This document shows positions 53,610 to 62,189 of a stretch of 64,000 bases of DNA, piece after piece (position 1 is the stretch's first letter; each line of letters starts with the position of its first letter). The notes beneath the pieces are model-generated. The model saw nothing but the letters and a program-made list of their open reading frames with translations. It did not search any database and had not been told where the DNA came from. A program made the translations under genes and the position numbers. Source of the DNA: Hymenobacter siberiensis (GTDB taxonomy: Bacteria > Bacteroidota > Bacteroidia > Cytophagales > Hymenobacteraceae); contig NZ_JAHLZY020000001.1 of the NCBI RefSeq assembly GCF_018967865.2, positions 124,001 through 188,000 of the forward strand. The letters run 5' to 3'.

Positions 53610-56045
53610 TTACTTTCCCTGCAGCGTCCAGCTCGTAGCCACCCGCGCATTCGGCTCCTCCGCGTTGCGCAGGAACACCAGTTCGTCGAGCTGGCCCACG
53701 CGCCAGGTTTCCAGCAGGTTATTGTAGAAGGGTGAGCCGGGGTTGCCGCTCTGGCCGCCGGGGTACACGCCGTAGGCGCGTACCTGGGGGCCCAGGGCCA
53801 CCACCATGCGCCAGCTGGGGCCCTGGCGCTCGGTGGTGGCGTTCACGATGCCGGAGCCGCCGCCGCAGTCCACATCCATCTGCCCGAAGCCGGGGAGACT
53901 GAGCAGGTGCAGGATGTCGGTGCTTTTCTGGCTGGCCCAGCGCCATTTGGGGCCTTGCGCGCCGTATTTGCGGGTGAGGCTGTCCACGGCCCAGCGCAGG
54001 CTTTGGCGGGCCAGCAGGGGCAGGGTTTCGCGGGTGCGGGTGCGGCGGTCATCAATCCAGCGGCTGCTGTCTTCGGTCAGAATCAGGTTGTTGGTGCGGT
54101 CGCGGGCGGGGCGGCGGTAGGCCGGGCCTTTGGGGTCGGAAGGAAAATCATCGTCCCAAAGGCGCTTCACCAGGTTTTCGTACCACAGCTCAAACAGGCT
54201 GGGGCCCACGGCATCGGCCGTGTATTGGTAGTCCCAGCGGCGCAGGGCGGCCAGGGCCTGGCCTTCGGGCGTGGTGGCAGCTTGTGCGCCGGCCAGCGCC
54301 AGCATGCGCGGCAGCATCAGCTGGGCATTCAGGCCGAGCACGTCGTTCTGGAGTAGGCGCAGGCTGTCGGCCGTGACTATGGGCATCTGGCCGAGGCGTT
54401 GGTTAATGCGCCGGCCGCGCTCCGACGAGCCGTAATCCCAGTTCATATAATAAGGATAGTCCTGGGGCCGCACCGACGACTGGTTGGCCGACGACACGAA
54501 GCCCCGGGCCGGGTTCTTGGCGTGCGGGTTCTGGGCGGCCGGAATCCAGCCCTGCCAGTCCTGGGCCGGGTCGCGGCCGTCGAGCAGGTACTTGCCCTGC
54601 TCGTGCCACTTTAGCGGCAGGTGGCCGTTGGGCCAGATGGCAATGTCCTGGCCGGCATCGGCAAACACGAAGTTCTGGGCCGGCGCGCCGTAGCTGGCCA
54701 GCGCGGCCGTGTAGTCGGCGTAGGTGTGGGCGCGGTTGAGCTGGTAAAACGTCCGGAACTCGTTGGCCGCGTCGTGGGCCGTCCAGCGCGCCGCGTAGCC
54801 GATGGGCACGTAGGTTAGGAAGGGCTTCTGGGGGCGGTCATACACCACCGGGCCGTGGTGGGTATATAATACGGTATCGAGGCGGTCGGGCTGGCCGCGC
54901 ACCCTAATGCGCTCCACCACGCGGCGCACGGGCTTCCATCGGCCACCGTGCCAGTACTCGCGCTTGTGAGCGTCCCGAAACTGCACCTGGTACCAGTCCA
55001 GCACGTCGGCGTAGGTGTTGGTTACGCCCCAGGCCGCCTGCTCATTAAAGCCGATGATGGCCATCGGCGCGCCCGGAATCGACACGCCGTACACGTTCAC
55101 GCCCGGTGCCGTCAGCTGCACCTGGTACCAGATGCTGGGCAGGTTGAGCTGCAGGTGCGGGTCGTTGGCCAGCATCGGAAAGCCAGTGGCCGAGCGTGCC
55201 CCGCTCACCGCAAAGTTGTTGGAGCCCAGGTCGCGCGAAGGCTCCTGATTGGGCGCATAGGGCGCTTCGGCCGCCACGAAAGCCGGCGGCACGGGCGGCG
55301 TGGCCTGGGGCTTAAAGTCGAGCGTCGTACCCGCCGGAATCACCGGCGACTCGCGGGTGGGGTAGTCCGGAAACAGGTCGCGCATCACCGCCGGGCCGTA
55401 CTTGCGCAGGGCATTGCTCATGCGCAGGTCGTCGGAGCGGCCGGTGAGGTCGAAGGCCATGTATTTGAGGATGAGGGCGCTTTTCAGCGGCTCCCAGGGC
55501 TCGGGCGCGTAGTCGAGCAGCTTGTACTCAAACGGGTAAGTGGCGGGCGTGAGGGTGTTGATATAGGCGTTGATGCCGTCGGAATAGGCCCGCGCCACTA
55601 CGCTGGTCACGGGGTCGGCCAGCACGGCGGCCACCGATTTCTGCGCTCCGAAGCCCAGGCCCATGCGCCGGAAAAACCGGTCCGTTTCCAGCCGCTCCGG
55701 CCCCAGAATTTCGGCCAGCCGCCCGGCTGCTACGTGCGCCACAAAATCCATCTGCCAGAGCCGGTCGCGGGCCGTGAGGTAGCCCTGGGCCAGGTACAGG
55801 TCGTGGTCGTTTTGGGCGAAGATGTGGGGCACGCGGCGGTCGTCGTAGCGCACCGTCACGGGCTGTTGCAGGCCCGCGATAGCCAGCTGCTGCCGGGCCG
55901 GAAAGTCTTCGGGCCGCTCGCCATTCTGCCAAAAGCCCCGGTATGGGCTCAGCAGCTTGCCGAAGGGCGGCAGGTTGCCCTGTTTGGTATTCAGCACCCA
56001 GATGAGGGTGAGGCACGCGGCGAGGGTCAGTAGCGCTTTGAGCAT
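53610..56045 (-). CDS. Penicillin acylase family N-terminal-nucleophile amidase
   Basis: The 811-residue precursor belongs to the penicillin/cephalosporin acylase family of self-cleaving Ntn hydrolases. The nucleophile motif is GSNNFAVSG near residue 274, where cleavage would free the Ser. TARDRLWQMDF and ILGPERLETDRFFRRMGLG in the alpha part, and NDPHLQLNLPSIWY and DVLDWYQVQFRD in the beta part, fit the family. The N-terminal hydrophobic helix suggests export. Substrates may be acyl-homoserine lactones or amides; this is not determined here. Confidence 0.93.
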   Translation of the reverse strand: MLKALLTLAACLTLIWVLNTKQGNLPPFGKLLSPYRGFWQNGERPEDFPARQQLAIAGLQQPVTVRYDDRRVPHIFAQNDHDLYLAQGYLTARDRLWQMDFVAHVAAGRLAEILGPERLETDRFFRRMGLGFGAQKSVAAVLADPVTSVVARAYSDGINAYINTLTPATYPFEYKLLDYAPEPWEPLKSALILKYMAFDLTGRSDDLRMSNALRKYGPAVMRDLFPDYPTRESPVIPAGTTLDFKPQATPPVPPAFVAAEAPYAPNQEPSRDLGSNNFAVSGARSATGFPMLANDPHLQLNLPSIWYQVQLTAPGVNVYGVSIPGAPMAIIGFNEQAAWGVTNTYADVLDWYQVQFRDAHKREYWHGGRWKPVRRVVERIRVRGQPDRLDTVLYTHHGPVVYDRPQKPFLTYVPIGYAARWTAHDAANEFRTFYQLNRAHTYADYTAALASYGAPAQNFVFADAGQDIAIWPNGHLPLKWHEQGKYLLDGRDPAQDWQGWIPAAQNPHAKNPARGFVSSANQSSVRPQDYPYYMNWDYGSSERGRRINQRLGQMPIVTADSLRLLQNDVLGLNAQLMLPRMLALAGAQAATTPEGQALAALRRWDYQYTADAVGPSLFELWYENLVKRLWDDDFPSDPKGPAYRRPARDRTNNLILTEDSSRWIDDRRTRTRETLPLLARQSLRWAVDSLTRKYGAQGPKWRWASQKSTDILHLLSLPGFGQMDVDCGGGSGIVNATTERQGPSWRMVVALGPQVRAYGVYPGGQSGNPGSPFYNNLLETWRVGQLDELVFLRNAEEPNARVATSWTLQGK

Positions 56046-56116
56046 TCGGGTTTTGGGTGTCAGGGTAAAAGCAGAGCCCAATTAACGACAATGTTGCCGT
56101 TCTGTCCTTAAAACCA

Positions 56117-56270
56117 GCCGCGTAGCGGCGGCAGGTTTGTAGCCAGCGGGTCATTCATAATGACAAAAGCCGCGTAGCGGCGACAGAATCCACGCGGGTT
56201 TTCTGTCGCCGCTACGCGGCTTTTATCGGTTGTGATTGGTTTGCTACAAATCTGTCGCCGCTATGCGGCT
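56117..56270. repeat. Cluster of GCCGCGTAGCGGCGACAGA repeats
   Basis: Four related units lie at about 56117, 56168, 56202 (inverted) and 56251 (inverted). The middle pair forms a perfect hairpin of about 20 bases each side. They separate the acylase and rlpA genes. Confidence 0.8.
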
Positions 56271-56280
56271 ACTTATATCG

Positions 56281-57168
56281 TTATCGGAGTGCGACTTCGC
56301 GCACCAGCCCACCGATGCCCCACACCAGCAATTGCTGGCGAATGGCTTCGGCCTCGGGGCGCTCGCCAAACTGGCCCACGAGCACGCGGCTGCGCTGGCG
56401 GCCATCGAGCAAATCTTGGGAGATGGTCACTTTAAGCTCGGGCAGCAGCGCCTTGATGCGGGCCTGCACCGTCTGGGCATTGGCGGCATCAATAAAAGAG
56501 CCGGCCTGAATGAGGAAGCCCGCCGGGCAGTTCACCGATTCGGTGGCCGTGATGACCTCGGCCTTGCTGGTGGTGGAAGCCGCGATGAGCTTTGCCGTAG
56601 CGCCAACCCGGGCCACCGAGTCGGCGGGGCTGATGAGGGCTTCCGGGGTTACGGAGTAGGTGGTGAAGGCGGCGTCGGGGTTGGGGTCGGCGGCGAAGAG
56701 GGCGGCCAGGTTTTCGGGGGTGGAAGCGGGGCCGAGGGGCGTTTCGGGGGCTACTACTTCGGCTACCACGGTGGCGGCACCGCATTCAACCACGCCCAGG
56801 GGCTTAGCGGCAGCCTCGGATAAATCGATGATGCGCTGGTGGCGGTAGGGGCCGCGGTCGGAAACACGCACCACAACGGATTTGCCATTCTTCACATTCG
56901 TAACCCGCAGGCGGGTGCCGAAGGGCAGGGTTTTGTGCGCGCAGGTATATTTGAAGCGGTTGTAGCGCTCGCCGCTGGTGGTGCGTCGGCCTTGGAAGTA
57001 ACTGCCATACCAGGAGGCCCGGCCGCGCAGCACCGTGGTGGCGGTGCGAGAGGCGGGAGCTACTTTGGTGGTACCGGGGGCGGTATGCGCCGAAGCGCCC
57101 AGCAAAGTCAGCAGAAAAAAGAAGCAACTGGAAAGGGCGAGTACTTGTAGGCGACGAAATAAAATCAT
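56281..57168 (-). CDS. rlpA: RlpA-family septal ring lytic transglycosylase-like protein
   Basis: The 295-residue protein has an N-terminal signal (LQVLALSSCFFFLLTLLGASAH) and a double-psi beta-barrel at about residues 48-135. The barrel carries GRASWYGSYFQGRRTTSGERYN, AHKTLPFGTRLRVTN and the catalytic Asp in VRVSDRGPY. A C-terminal SPOR domain (about 215-290) probably binds denuded glycan at the division site. It is predicted to cleave naked peptidoglycan strands. ATG 57168 is preferred to an upstream start that would precede the signal peptide. Confidence 0.92.
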   Translation of the reverse strand: MILFRRLQVLALSSCFFFLLTLLGASAHTAPGTTKVAPASRTATTVLRGRASWYGSYFQGRRTTSGERYNRFKYTCAHKTLPFGTRLRVTNVKNGKSVVVRVSDRGPYRHQRIIDLSEAAAKPLGVVECGAATVVAEVVAPETPLGPASTPENLAALFAADPNPDAAFTTYSVTPEALISPADSVARVGATAKLIAASTTSKAEVITATESVNCPAGFLIQAGSFIDAANAQTVQARIKALLPELKVTISQDLLDGRQRSRVLVGQFGERPEAEAIRQQLLVWGIGGLVREVALR

Positions 57169-57502
57169 GCGATTCGCAGGTGGTGAGCATGACAAACATA
57201 GACCTATCCATTTGAGCAATGCTAAAAATACGCTGACCTCTACTAACCGAATTAGGCTAAAAATTGTCCTTTATCCAGAAATTTTGCATTTAATTAATCT
57301 TCATGTTGGGGTTAAAAGTAGCCGTGAGGTTGTCTCAAAGTATATTTTGCCGAATGAGGCCTTTGGCATTGCGTAGGTGCGAAAATTAGATTATGCGACG
57401 GGTGTAAAATTTGGGCATCGCCCCCACGACTACCTTCGGAACCGGGTTGCGCGAGTCCGTTTTTTTTCGTAAGAGTAGTAGCCCACCGCCGGGCCCCAAC
57501 CC

Positions 57503-57510
57503 TACCTTTG
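57503..57510 (+). promoter_or_regulatory. -7 element (TACCTTTG) of the DUF72 gene
   Basis: A perfect TAnnTTTG element ends four bases before the ATG at 57515, so the transcript may be leaderless. The gap 57169-57502 is AT-rich and holds no gene. Confidence 0.6.
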
Positions 57511-57514
57511 CCCC

Positions 57515-58441
57515 ATGGATTTTGGCCGCCTGCCTGACCTTCGCTATGTTGATTTTAGCCTGCCGCCCGACCACCCCGAAACGGCCCGCGTGCTGGCCCG
57601 CGCCCGGCCCACGCAGCCCACGCCGGCCCGCATCTATGTCGGCTGCCCCATCTGGACGAACAAGGAGTGGCTGGGTACGTATTTCCCCGCCGGCATCAGG
57701 GAGCCCGACTACCTGCGCTACTATGCGCAGCAGTTCAATAGCATCGAGCTGAATACCACGCACTACCGCATCCCGGATGCCACTACCGTGCGGCGCTGGC
57801 GCGAGGCCGTGGGGCCGGCTTCGGGCTTTAAGTTCTGCCCCAAGCTGCCGCGCAGCATCAGCCACGAGCGGGAGTTGTTTCAGGCCGACGACCTGGTGGT
57901 GACCACGGCGCGGGCCTTCGAAGGGCTGGGCGAGAACCTGGGCTGGGCCTTTTTGCAGCTGCCGCCGCACTTCGGCCCCGAGCATTTGCCGCGCCTGGAG
58001 CGCTTCCTCGTCGACTTCCCCACTACCGTGCCGCTGGCTGTGGAGCTGCGCCACCCGCGCTGGTTTGCCGACCCGGTTTTGGCCGATGCCGTATTCGCCA
58101 CCCTCGAAGCCCTGGGCAAAACGCTGGTGATAACCGACGTGGCCGGCCGGCGCGACGTGCTGCCCCTGCGCCTGACCACGCCCACGGTCTTTATCCGCTT
58201 CAACGGCCACGGCCTGCACAGCACCGACTACCAGCGCGCCGACGCCTGGGCCGAGCGCATTGCCGCCTGGGTGGCGCAGGGCGTGCACGAGGTCTACTTC
58301 TTCATCCACCAGAAAGACGTGCGCCACGCGCCGGTTTTCGCCCAGTACTTACTGGAGAAAATCCGGGGGCTTACCGGGATTGTGGTGCCGCCGCCGCACA
58401 TTATTCCGCAGCCGGTGCAGGGAAATCTGTTTGGGTTTTAG
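57515..58441 (+). CDS. DUF72 (YecE-like) protein
   Basis: The 308-residue TIM-barrel protein shows the DUF72 blocks: RIYVGCPIWTNKEWLG near residue 39, YYAQQFNSIELNTTHYRIP near 75, FKFCPKLPRSISHE near 108 and, late in the protein, VYFFIHQKDVRHAP. The function of the family is unknown. Length is at the upper end of the family. No signal peptide is seen. Confidence 0.88.
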   Translation: MDFGRLPDLRYVDFSLPPDHPETARVLARARPTQPTPARIYVGCPIWTNKEWLGTYFPAGIREPDYLRYYAQQFNSIELNTTHYRIPDATTVRRWREAVGPASGFKFCPKLPRSISHERELFQADDLVVTTARAFEGLGENLGWAFLQLPPHFGPEHLPRLERFLVDFPTTVPLAVELRHPRWFADPVLADAVFATLEALGKTLVITDVAGRRDVLPLRLTTPTVFIRFNGHGLHSTDYQRADAWAERIAAWVAQGVHEVYFFIHQKDVRHAPVFAQYLLEKIRGLTGIVVPPPHIIPQPVQGNLFGF

Positions 58442-58457
58442 GGGCTGAGCGACCCGT

Positions 58458-58566
58458 ACGTCTGTCATGTAGAGCGCAGCGAAGCATCTTTACCGCACAA
58501 CGCAATCCAATTAAAAGGATTACTGGTGGCGGGCAAGATGCAGAGCTGCGCTCTGCATGATGGACG
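58458..58566. repeat. Degenerate family A palindrome
   Basis: GTCTGTCATGTAGAGCGCAG at the left and a diverged inverse (GAGCTGCGCTCTGCATGATG) at the right bound about 65 bases, including GAAGCATCTTTACCGC. Confidence 0.75.
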
Positions 58567-58585
58567 TGCTTTAAGCAACTTCCTG

Positions 58586-59176
58586 TTACTGAGCAACCGC
58601 TTGCTGCAACAGCGGCCCCAACACCTGCCACACGTTTTCAGCCAGGATTTTTTGGCCCGCCGCGTTGGGGTGCACGCCGTCGGCCAGGTTCAGCGCGCGG
58701 TTTCCCAGCACGCCTTGTAACAGGAAGGGCACGAAGGGCAGCGTGTTTTTATCGGCCAGGGTGCGGAACAGGGCTTTGAACTCGGTGGCGTAGTGGGCCA
58801 GGCGGTGGCCGCCGAGCGGGCCGAGGTCGAAGGGAAACTCCAGGCCGGCCAGCACCAGTTGGGCCTCCGGATGCTGCCGCCGCACGGCGTCGATGATGAA
58901 CTGCAGGTTTTGGGTGGTTTCGCGGACCGGAATGCCCCGGATGCCGTCGTTGGCCCCCAGGGCCAGCATAAACACGTCAATCGGGTGGCGGGCCAGCACG
59001 GCGGACAGGCGCTGGCGGCCCCCGGCGCTGGTTTCGCCGCTCACGCCGTAGTTGTAGGCTTTATAAAGAAGTGGTTGGTTATCGAGCCGCTGCTGAAGGA
59101 GGCTGGGGAAGCTGTTGGCGGCTGGCAGGCCGTGGCCGGCCGTGAGGCTGTCGCCGAAGAAAATGATGTTTTTCAT
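58586..59176 (-). CDS. GDSL-type esterase (TesA-like)
   Basis: The 196-residue SGNH hydrolase has all four blocks: FGDSLTAGHG with Ser10, the Gly in YGVSGETSAG, LGANDG, and DGVHPNAAG near residue 174 with catalytic Asp and His. It resembles TesA/arylesterases that cleave acyl-CoA or esters, but has no obvious signal peptide. ATG 59176 starts the GDSL domain directly. Confidence 0.92.
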   Translation of the reverse strand: MKNIIFFGDSLTAGHGLPAANSFPSLLQQRLDNQPLLYKAYNYGVSGETSAGGRQRLSAVLARHPIDVFMLALGANDGIRGIPVRETTQNLQFIIDAVRRQHPEAQLVLAGLEFPFDLGPLGGHRLAHYATEFKALFRTLADKNTLPFVPFLLQGVLGNRALNLADGVHPNAAGQKILAENVWQVLGPLLQQAVAQ

Positions 59177-59221
59177 ATAGTGCTGATTTAACAGCAAACG
59201 GGGCGTTTTCGTGCCCGGTGT

Positions 59222-59286
59222 CACCTCACCCCCGGCCCCTCTCCGCAGGCTTCGCGCTTCAAGCGAACCGGGGCCGGGGGTGAGGT
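59222..59286. repeat. Family C palindrome
   Basis: CCTCACCCCCGGCCCCTCTC and CCGGGGCCGGGGGTGAGG are inverse arms enclosing a GCTTCGCGCTTCAAGCG hairpin. Confidence 0.82.
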
Positions 59287-59312
59287 TCCCGCGTGGGGGG
59301 CAGCAAACAAAC

Positions 59313-59615
59313 TTACTCCACCACTTCCAGCACGGTGCGGAACGAGACGTACTTGCCGGCGAAGTGTTTTTCCATGTCGGCGCGCAGGGCCGGGGCGCAG
59401 ATGGCTTGGTACTCTTCCAACTGCTCCAGGCTGAGGCAGTAGTATTGGGCGGCGTAGGTGATGCCGCCTTCTTCCTCGTCGAGCAGGCGCAGAAGCTGGC
59501 TCTTGATGAAAAACCCGGTGTCCATTACTTCAGGAATGTGGGTGGTGCGCATGTAGTCGAGCCATTCGTCGGCGGCGGTGGGCTCGAGGCTGCTGGTGAC
59601 GTTGTAGAGAATCAT
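59313..59615 (-). CDS. DUF4286 family protein
   Basis: The 100-residue protein matches DUF4286 throughout: MILYNVTSSLEPTAADEWL, RTTHIPEVMDTGFF and YVSFRTVLEVV. It looks like a small ferredoxin-fold (ABM-like) monooxygenase-type domain, but the function of the family is unknown. It is a common Bacteroidota single gene. Confidence 0.9.
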   Translation of the reverse strand: MILYNVTSSLEPTAADEWLDYMRTTHIPEVMDTGFFIKSQLLRLLDEEEGGITYAAQYYCLSLEQLEEYQAICAPALRADMEKHFAGKYVSFRTVLEVVE

Positions 59616-59647
59616 AATTCGATGAGATAGTGAGGTGATGAAATGGT

Positions 59648-59737
59648 GAAGCTGTTTAGAAAGGCACTCAACCGGTCATGCAGAGCGCAGCGAAGCATGA
59701 CCGGTTGAGTGCCTTTTGTGACTTTCTAAACAGCTTC
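59648..59737. repeat. Long inverted repeat enclosing a family A core
   Basis: GAAGCTGTTTAGAAA and GGCACTCAACCGGTCATGC have inverted partners at the right. The right arm has a nine-base insert (TTTTGTGAC). The centre (AGAGCGCAGCGAAG) is the family A core. Confidence 0.85.
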
Positions 59738-59804
59738 GGGTGAGTTGAGAGACGGAAATCAAGGGAAATAACTTACTATTCCACCATCTCGCCATTTCAC
59801 CATT

Positions 59805-60251
59805 TCAGACGCGCATGGCGTCGAACTGAAAGTCGGTGATACGGGCCTGAATGTCTTTGGGTGTAAGGTTGGATGTGACGGCGGCCTGGGCCAGGGCGGG
59901 CAACTCGGCGTCGCCGGCCAGGCGCAGGCTCAGGATTTGGCCAGTGCTGAGCTGCTGTTCGAGTGGGGCGAAGCGCTGGCCGCTCACCTCAAAATAGCGC
60001 TGGCGCACTTCGAGCCGGCAGATGCGGTCCTGCAATTGCAGGGCATAGTGCTGGCGCAGCATCACGAGCACTCCGAAGCCGATGACGGCCAGCGCCGCCA
60101 CGCTGAACCAGAGCCGGGCCGTCTGGTCGTCGTCGCCGGCTACTTTGGTATAGTGCACAATGGTGTAGCCGGCCATAAGTAGGGCCAGCGGCAGCAGCAC
60201 AAAATGGTGCCACGGATAATACATGGCAGTGTTTTTAGTAGGCGTGGCCAT
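59805..60251 (-). CDS. DUF6526 family membrane protein
   Basis: The 148-residue protein has YYPWHHFVLLPLALLMAGY (first membrane helix, with the conserved HHFV) and a second helix near residue 48. A cytoplasmic domain follows with LQDRICRLEVRQRY. This is the DUF6526 layout, known mainly from Bacteroidota. Function unknown. ATG 60251 is chosen because upstream sequence is not conserved-looking. Confidence 0.82.
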   Translation of the reverse strand: MATPTKNTAMYYPWHHFVLLPLALLMAGYTIVHYTKVAGDDDQTARLWFSVAALAVIGFGVLVMLRQHYALQLQDRICRLEVRQRYFEVSGQRFAPLEQQLSTGQILSLRLAGDAELPALAQAAVTSNLTPKDIQARITDFQFDAMRV

Positions 60252-60308
60252 ACGGGTAAGAGGGGTTGAGGTGGGCGAAAGTAGGGGCGCGGACTGATAA
60301 GCGGGCAA

Positions 60309-60338
60309 TAAAAAACTCCGGCCGAAGCCGGAGTCTTT
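60309..60338 (-). terminator. Intrinsic terminator of the coiled-coil gene
   Basis: Read leftward, ACTCCGGC pairs with GCCGGAGT across four bases and leads into TTTTTT. Confidence 0.88.
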
Positions 60339-60364
60339 ATGCATACGACGGAATGGCCGCTTCG

Positions 60365-60763
60365 TTATTTCATTTCCTTGGCGCGTTTCTTTTCGGCCTT
60401 GGCCGTGTCGCGGGCGGTGCGCTCCTGCTTCTTGGCTTCCTTAGCGGCAGTGCGCTGCTCTTTAAGCTGTGCTTTCTGTGCTTTCTCTTGCTTGCGCTGC
60501 TCGTGGAGCTGCTTTTTAAGGTCCGATTGCTGGTTGGCGGTTTCTTTCAGCTGGTTGCGGCTGTCGCGAACGGCCTGGTCGCTGCTGTTGGTCTGCTGCT
60601 TTTGGGCGTCGTAAGTGGCTTTGGCGTCGTTGGCGCGCTGCTGCTGCTGCTCAGCGGTGAGAGCCGGCTCAGCAGTGGCGGGAATGGGAGCTAGGGTAGT
60701 CTGGGCGTGGGCAGAGAAGGCCGAGGCCACAATGATGGCCAACAGGCCGAGTGTTTTTTTCAT
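60365..60763 (-). CDS. Exported coiled-coil protein
   Basis: The 132-residue protein has a signal peptide (LGLLAIIVASAFSAHAQ) and then a Lys/Gln/Ala/Glu-rich helix (from about residue 38 to the end) that should form a coiled coil. No family is recognised. A terminator follows. Confidence 0.72.
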   Translation of the reverse strand: MKKTLGLLAIIVASAFSAHAQTTLAPIPATAEPALTAEQQQQRANDAKATYDAQKQQTNSSDQAVRDSRNQLKETANQQSDLKKQLHEQRKQEKAQKAQLKEQRTAAKEAKKQERTARDTAKAEKKRAKEMK

Positions 60764-60866
60764 GGGGAGGGGTGGTGAAACCCGTTAGATTCGGCCTGTG
60801 TACGCCGGGCCTAAAACAAGGTTCTCAGAATTGTAGCTTCGGATAAAGTTCAGCCGAAGCCGTTGG

Positions 60867-62105
60867 CTATTCTTCCACGTAGTCCAGGTCTTTGCCGTAG
60901 CTCTCGGGCAGGGTGCTCACGGCCCAGAAGGCCACCAGCAGCGAAATGCCGCCCAGCACCGCCGCGCCAGGCACAAAGCCCAACACCCCGCTCAGGTACT
61001 TGAAAGCCGGCACCAGGCCCACCACCGCGCCCCGCGCAAAGTTGGGCGCGGTGGTGGCCACCGTGGCCCGCAGGTTGGTGCCAAACTGCTCGGCCGCCAC
61101 CGTCACAAACAAGGCCCAGAAGCCCACCGAAATACCCATCACAAAGCACACGGCATAAAAGGTAGTCGGCGAAGCGCCCTCAATTCCGAATAGGTACACG
61201 CCCACCAGCACGGCGCAAAATACCAAAAACACCTGCAGCGCCTTGTTGCGCGAATGCCACAGCTGGCTGAGCGCCCCACTGATAAAATCGCCAAACACCA
61301 GCCCGAAGTAGCACCAGAACACCGCCAGCCCGGCCGTGACCTCGCCCGTGAGCCCCAGGGCCCGCCCAAACTCGGGCGCCAGCGTCACCAGAATGCCCAC
61401 CACGAACCACAGCGGCACCCCAATCAGCAAAATGCGCAGGTACTTGCCCAGCCGCGCCGGGTTGGTAAACAGGCTCAGGAAATCGCCCCGCGATACCGCC
61501 GCCTGGGCCTGCAGCTGCCGGAACATGCCCGACTCGAATACGCTCACGCGCAACAGTAGTAGCGCCAGGCCCAGCCCGCCGCCCACGAAGTAGGCATTGC
61601 GCCAGCCCAGCTTTTCGCCCACCCAGTAGCCCAGCATGGCCCCGCTCACGCCCACGGTGGCCACTATCATGGTGCCGTAGCCGCGCTTTTCCTTGGGCAG
61701 GCTTTCGCTGACCAGGGTGATGCCCGCGCCCAGCTCGCCGGCCAGCCCCACGCCCGCAATGAGCCGCAACCAGGCATACTGGTCGATGGTCTGCACGAAG
61801 CCGTTGGCAATATTGGCCAGCGAATAGAGCAGGATGGAGCCGAACAGCACCGAAAGCCGGCCCTTCTTGTCACCCAATATGCCCCACAGGATGCCGCCGA
61901 GCAGCATGCCGCCCATCTGCATGTTTATCAGGAACAAACCCCGGTCTGTGACGGCGGCTTTGTCGATAATGCCCAGGTCGTTGAGGCTCTTAACCCGCAC
62001 GATGCTGAACAGAATCAGGTCGTAGATATCGACGAAATAGCCCAGCGCCGCCACAACGACGACAGCCGTGAACACGGTGGTTTTAGTAGGGTGGGAAGCT
62101 TGCAT
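60867..62105 (-). CDS. Major facilitator superfamily transporter
   Basis: The 412-residue protein has 12 predicted membrane helices. The MFS loop motif between helices 2 and 3 appears as GILGDKKGR near residue 75, and the second-half version is degenerate. VSESLPKEKRGYG near 127 recalls the sugar/metabolite:H+ group. The substrate is unknown. ATG 62105 is preferred to a longer frame that would run into the family B repeat. Confidence 0.88.
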   Translation of the reverse strand: MQASHPTKTTVFTAVVVVAALGYFVDIYDLILFSIVRVKSLNDLGIIDKAAVTDRGLFLINMQMGGMLLGGILWGILGDKKGRLSVLFGSILLYSLANIANGFVQTIDQYAWLRLIAGVGLAGELGAGITLVSESLPKEKRGYGTMIVATVGVSGAMLGYWVGEKLGWRNAYFVGGGLGLALLLLRVSVFESGMFRQLQAQAAVSRGDFLSLFTNPARLGKYLRILLIGVPLWFVVGILVTLAPEFGRALGLTGEVTAGLAVFWCYFGLVFGDFISGALSQLWHSRNKALQVFLVFCAVLVGVYLFGIEGASPTTFYAVCFVMGISVGFWALFVTVAAEQFGTNLRATVATTAPNFARGAVVGLVPAFKYLSGVLGFVPGAAVLGGISLLVAFWAVSTLPESYGKDLDYVEE

Positions 62106-62114
62106 GGCCGAAAT

Positions 62115-62189
62115 GTAGCGCGGACTTTTAGTCCGCGAGGCCATTGGCACCCCTTGCTGTATCCCGTGCGGACTAAAAGTCCGCGTTAC
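62115..62189. repeat. Family B palindrome overlapping the end of the CDF gene
   Basis: GTAGCGCGGACTTTTAGTCC starts the left arm; the right arm ends GACTAAAAGTCCGCGTTAC. The right arm lies inside the CDF coding sequence and supplies its stop codon. Confidence 0.88.
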
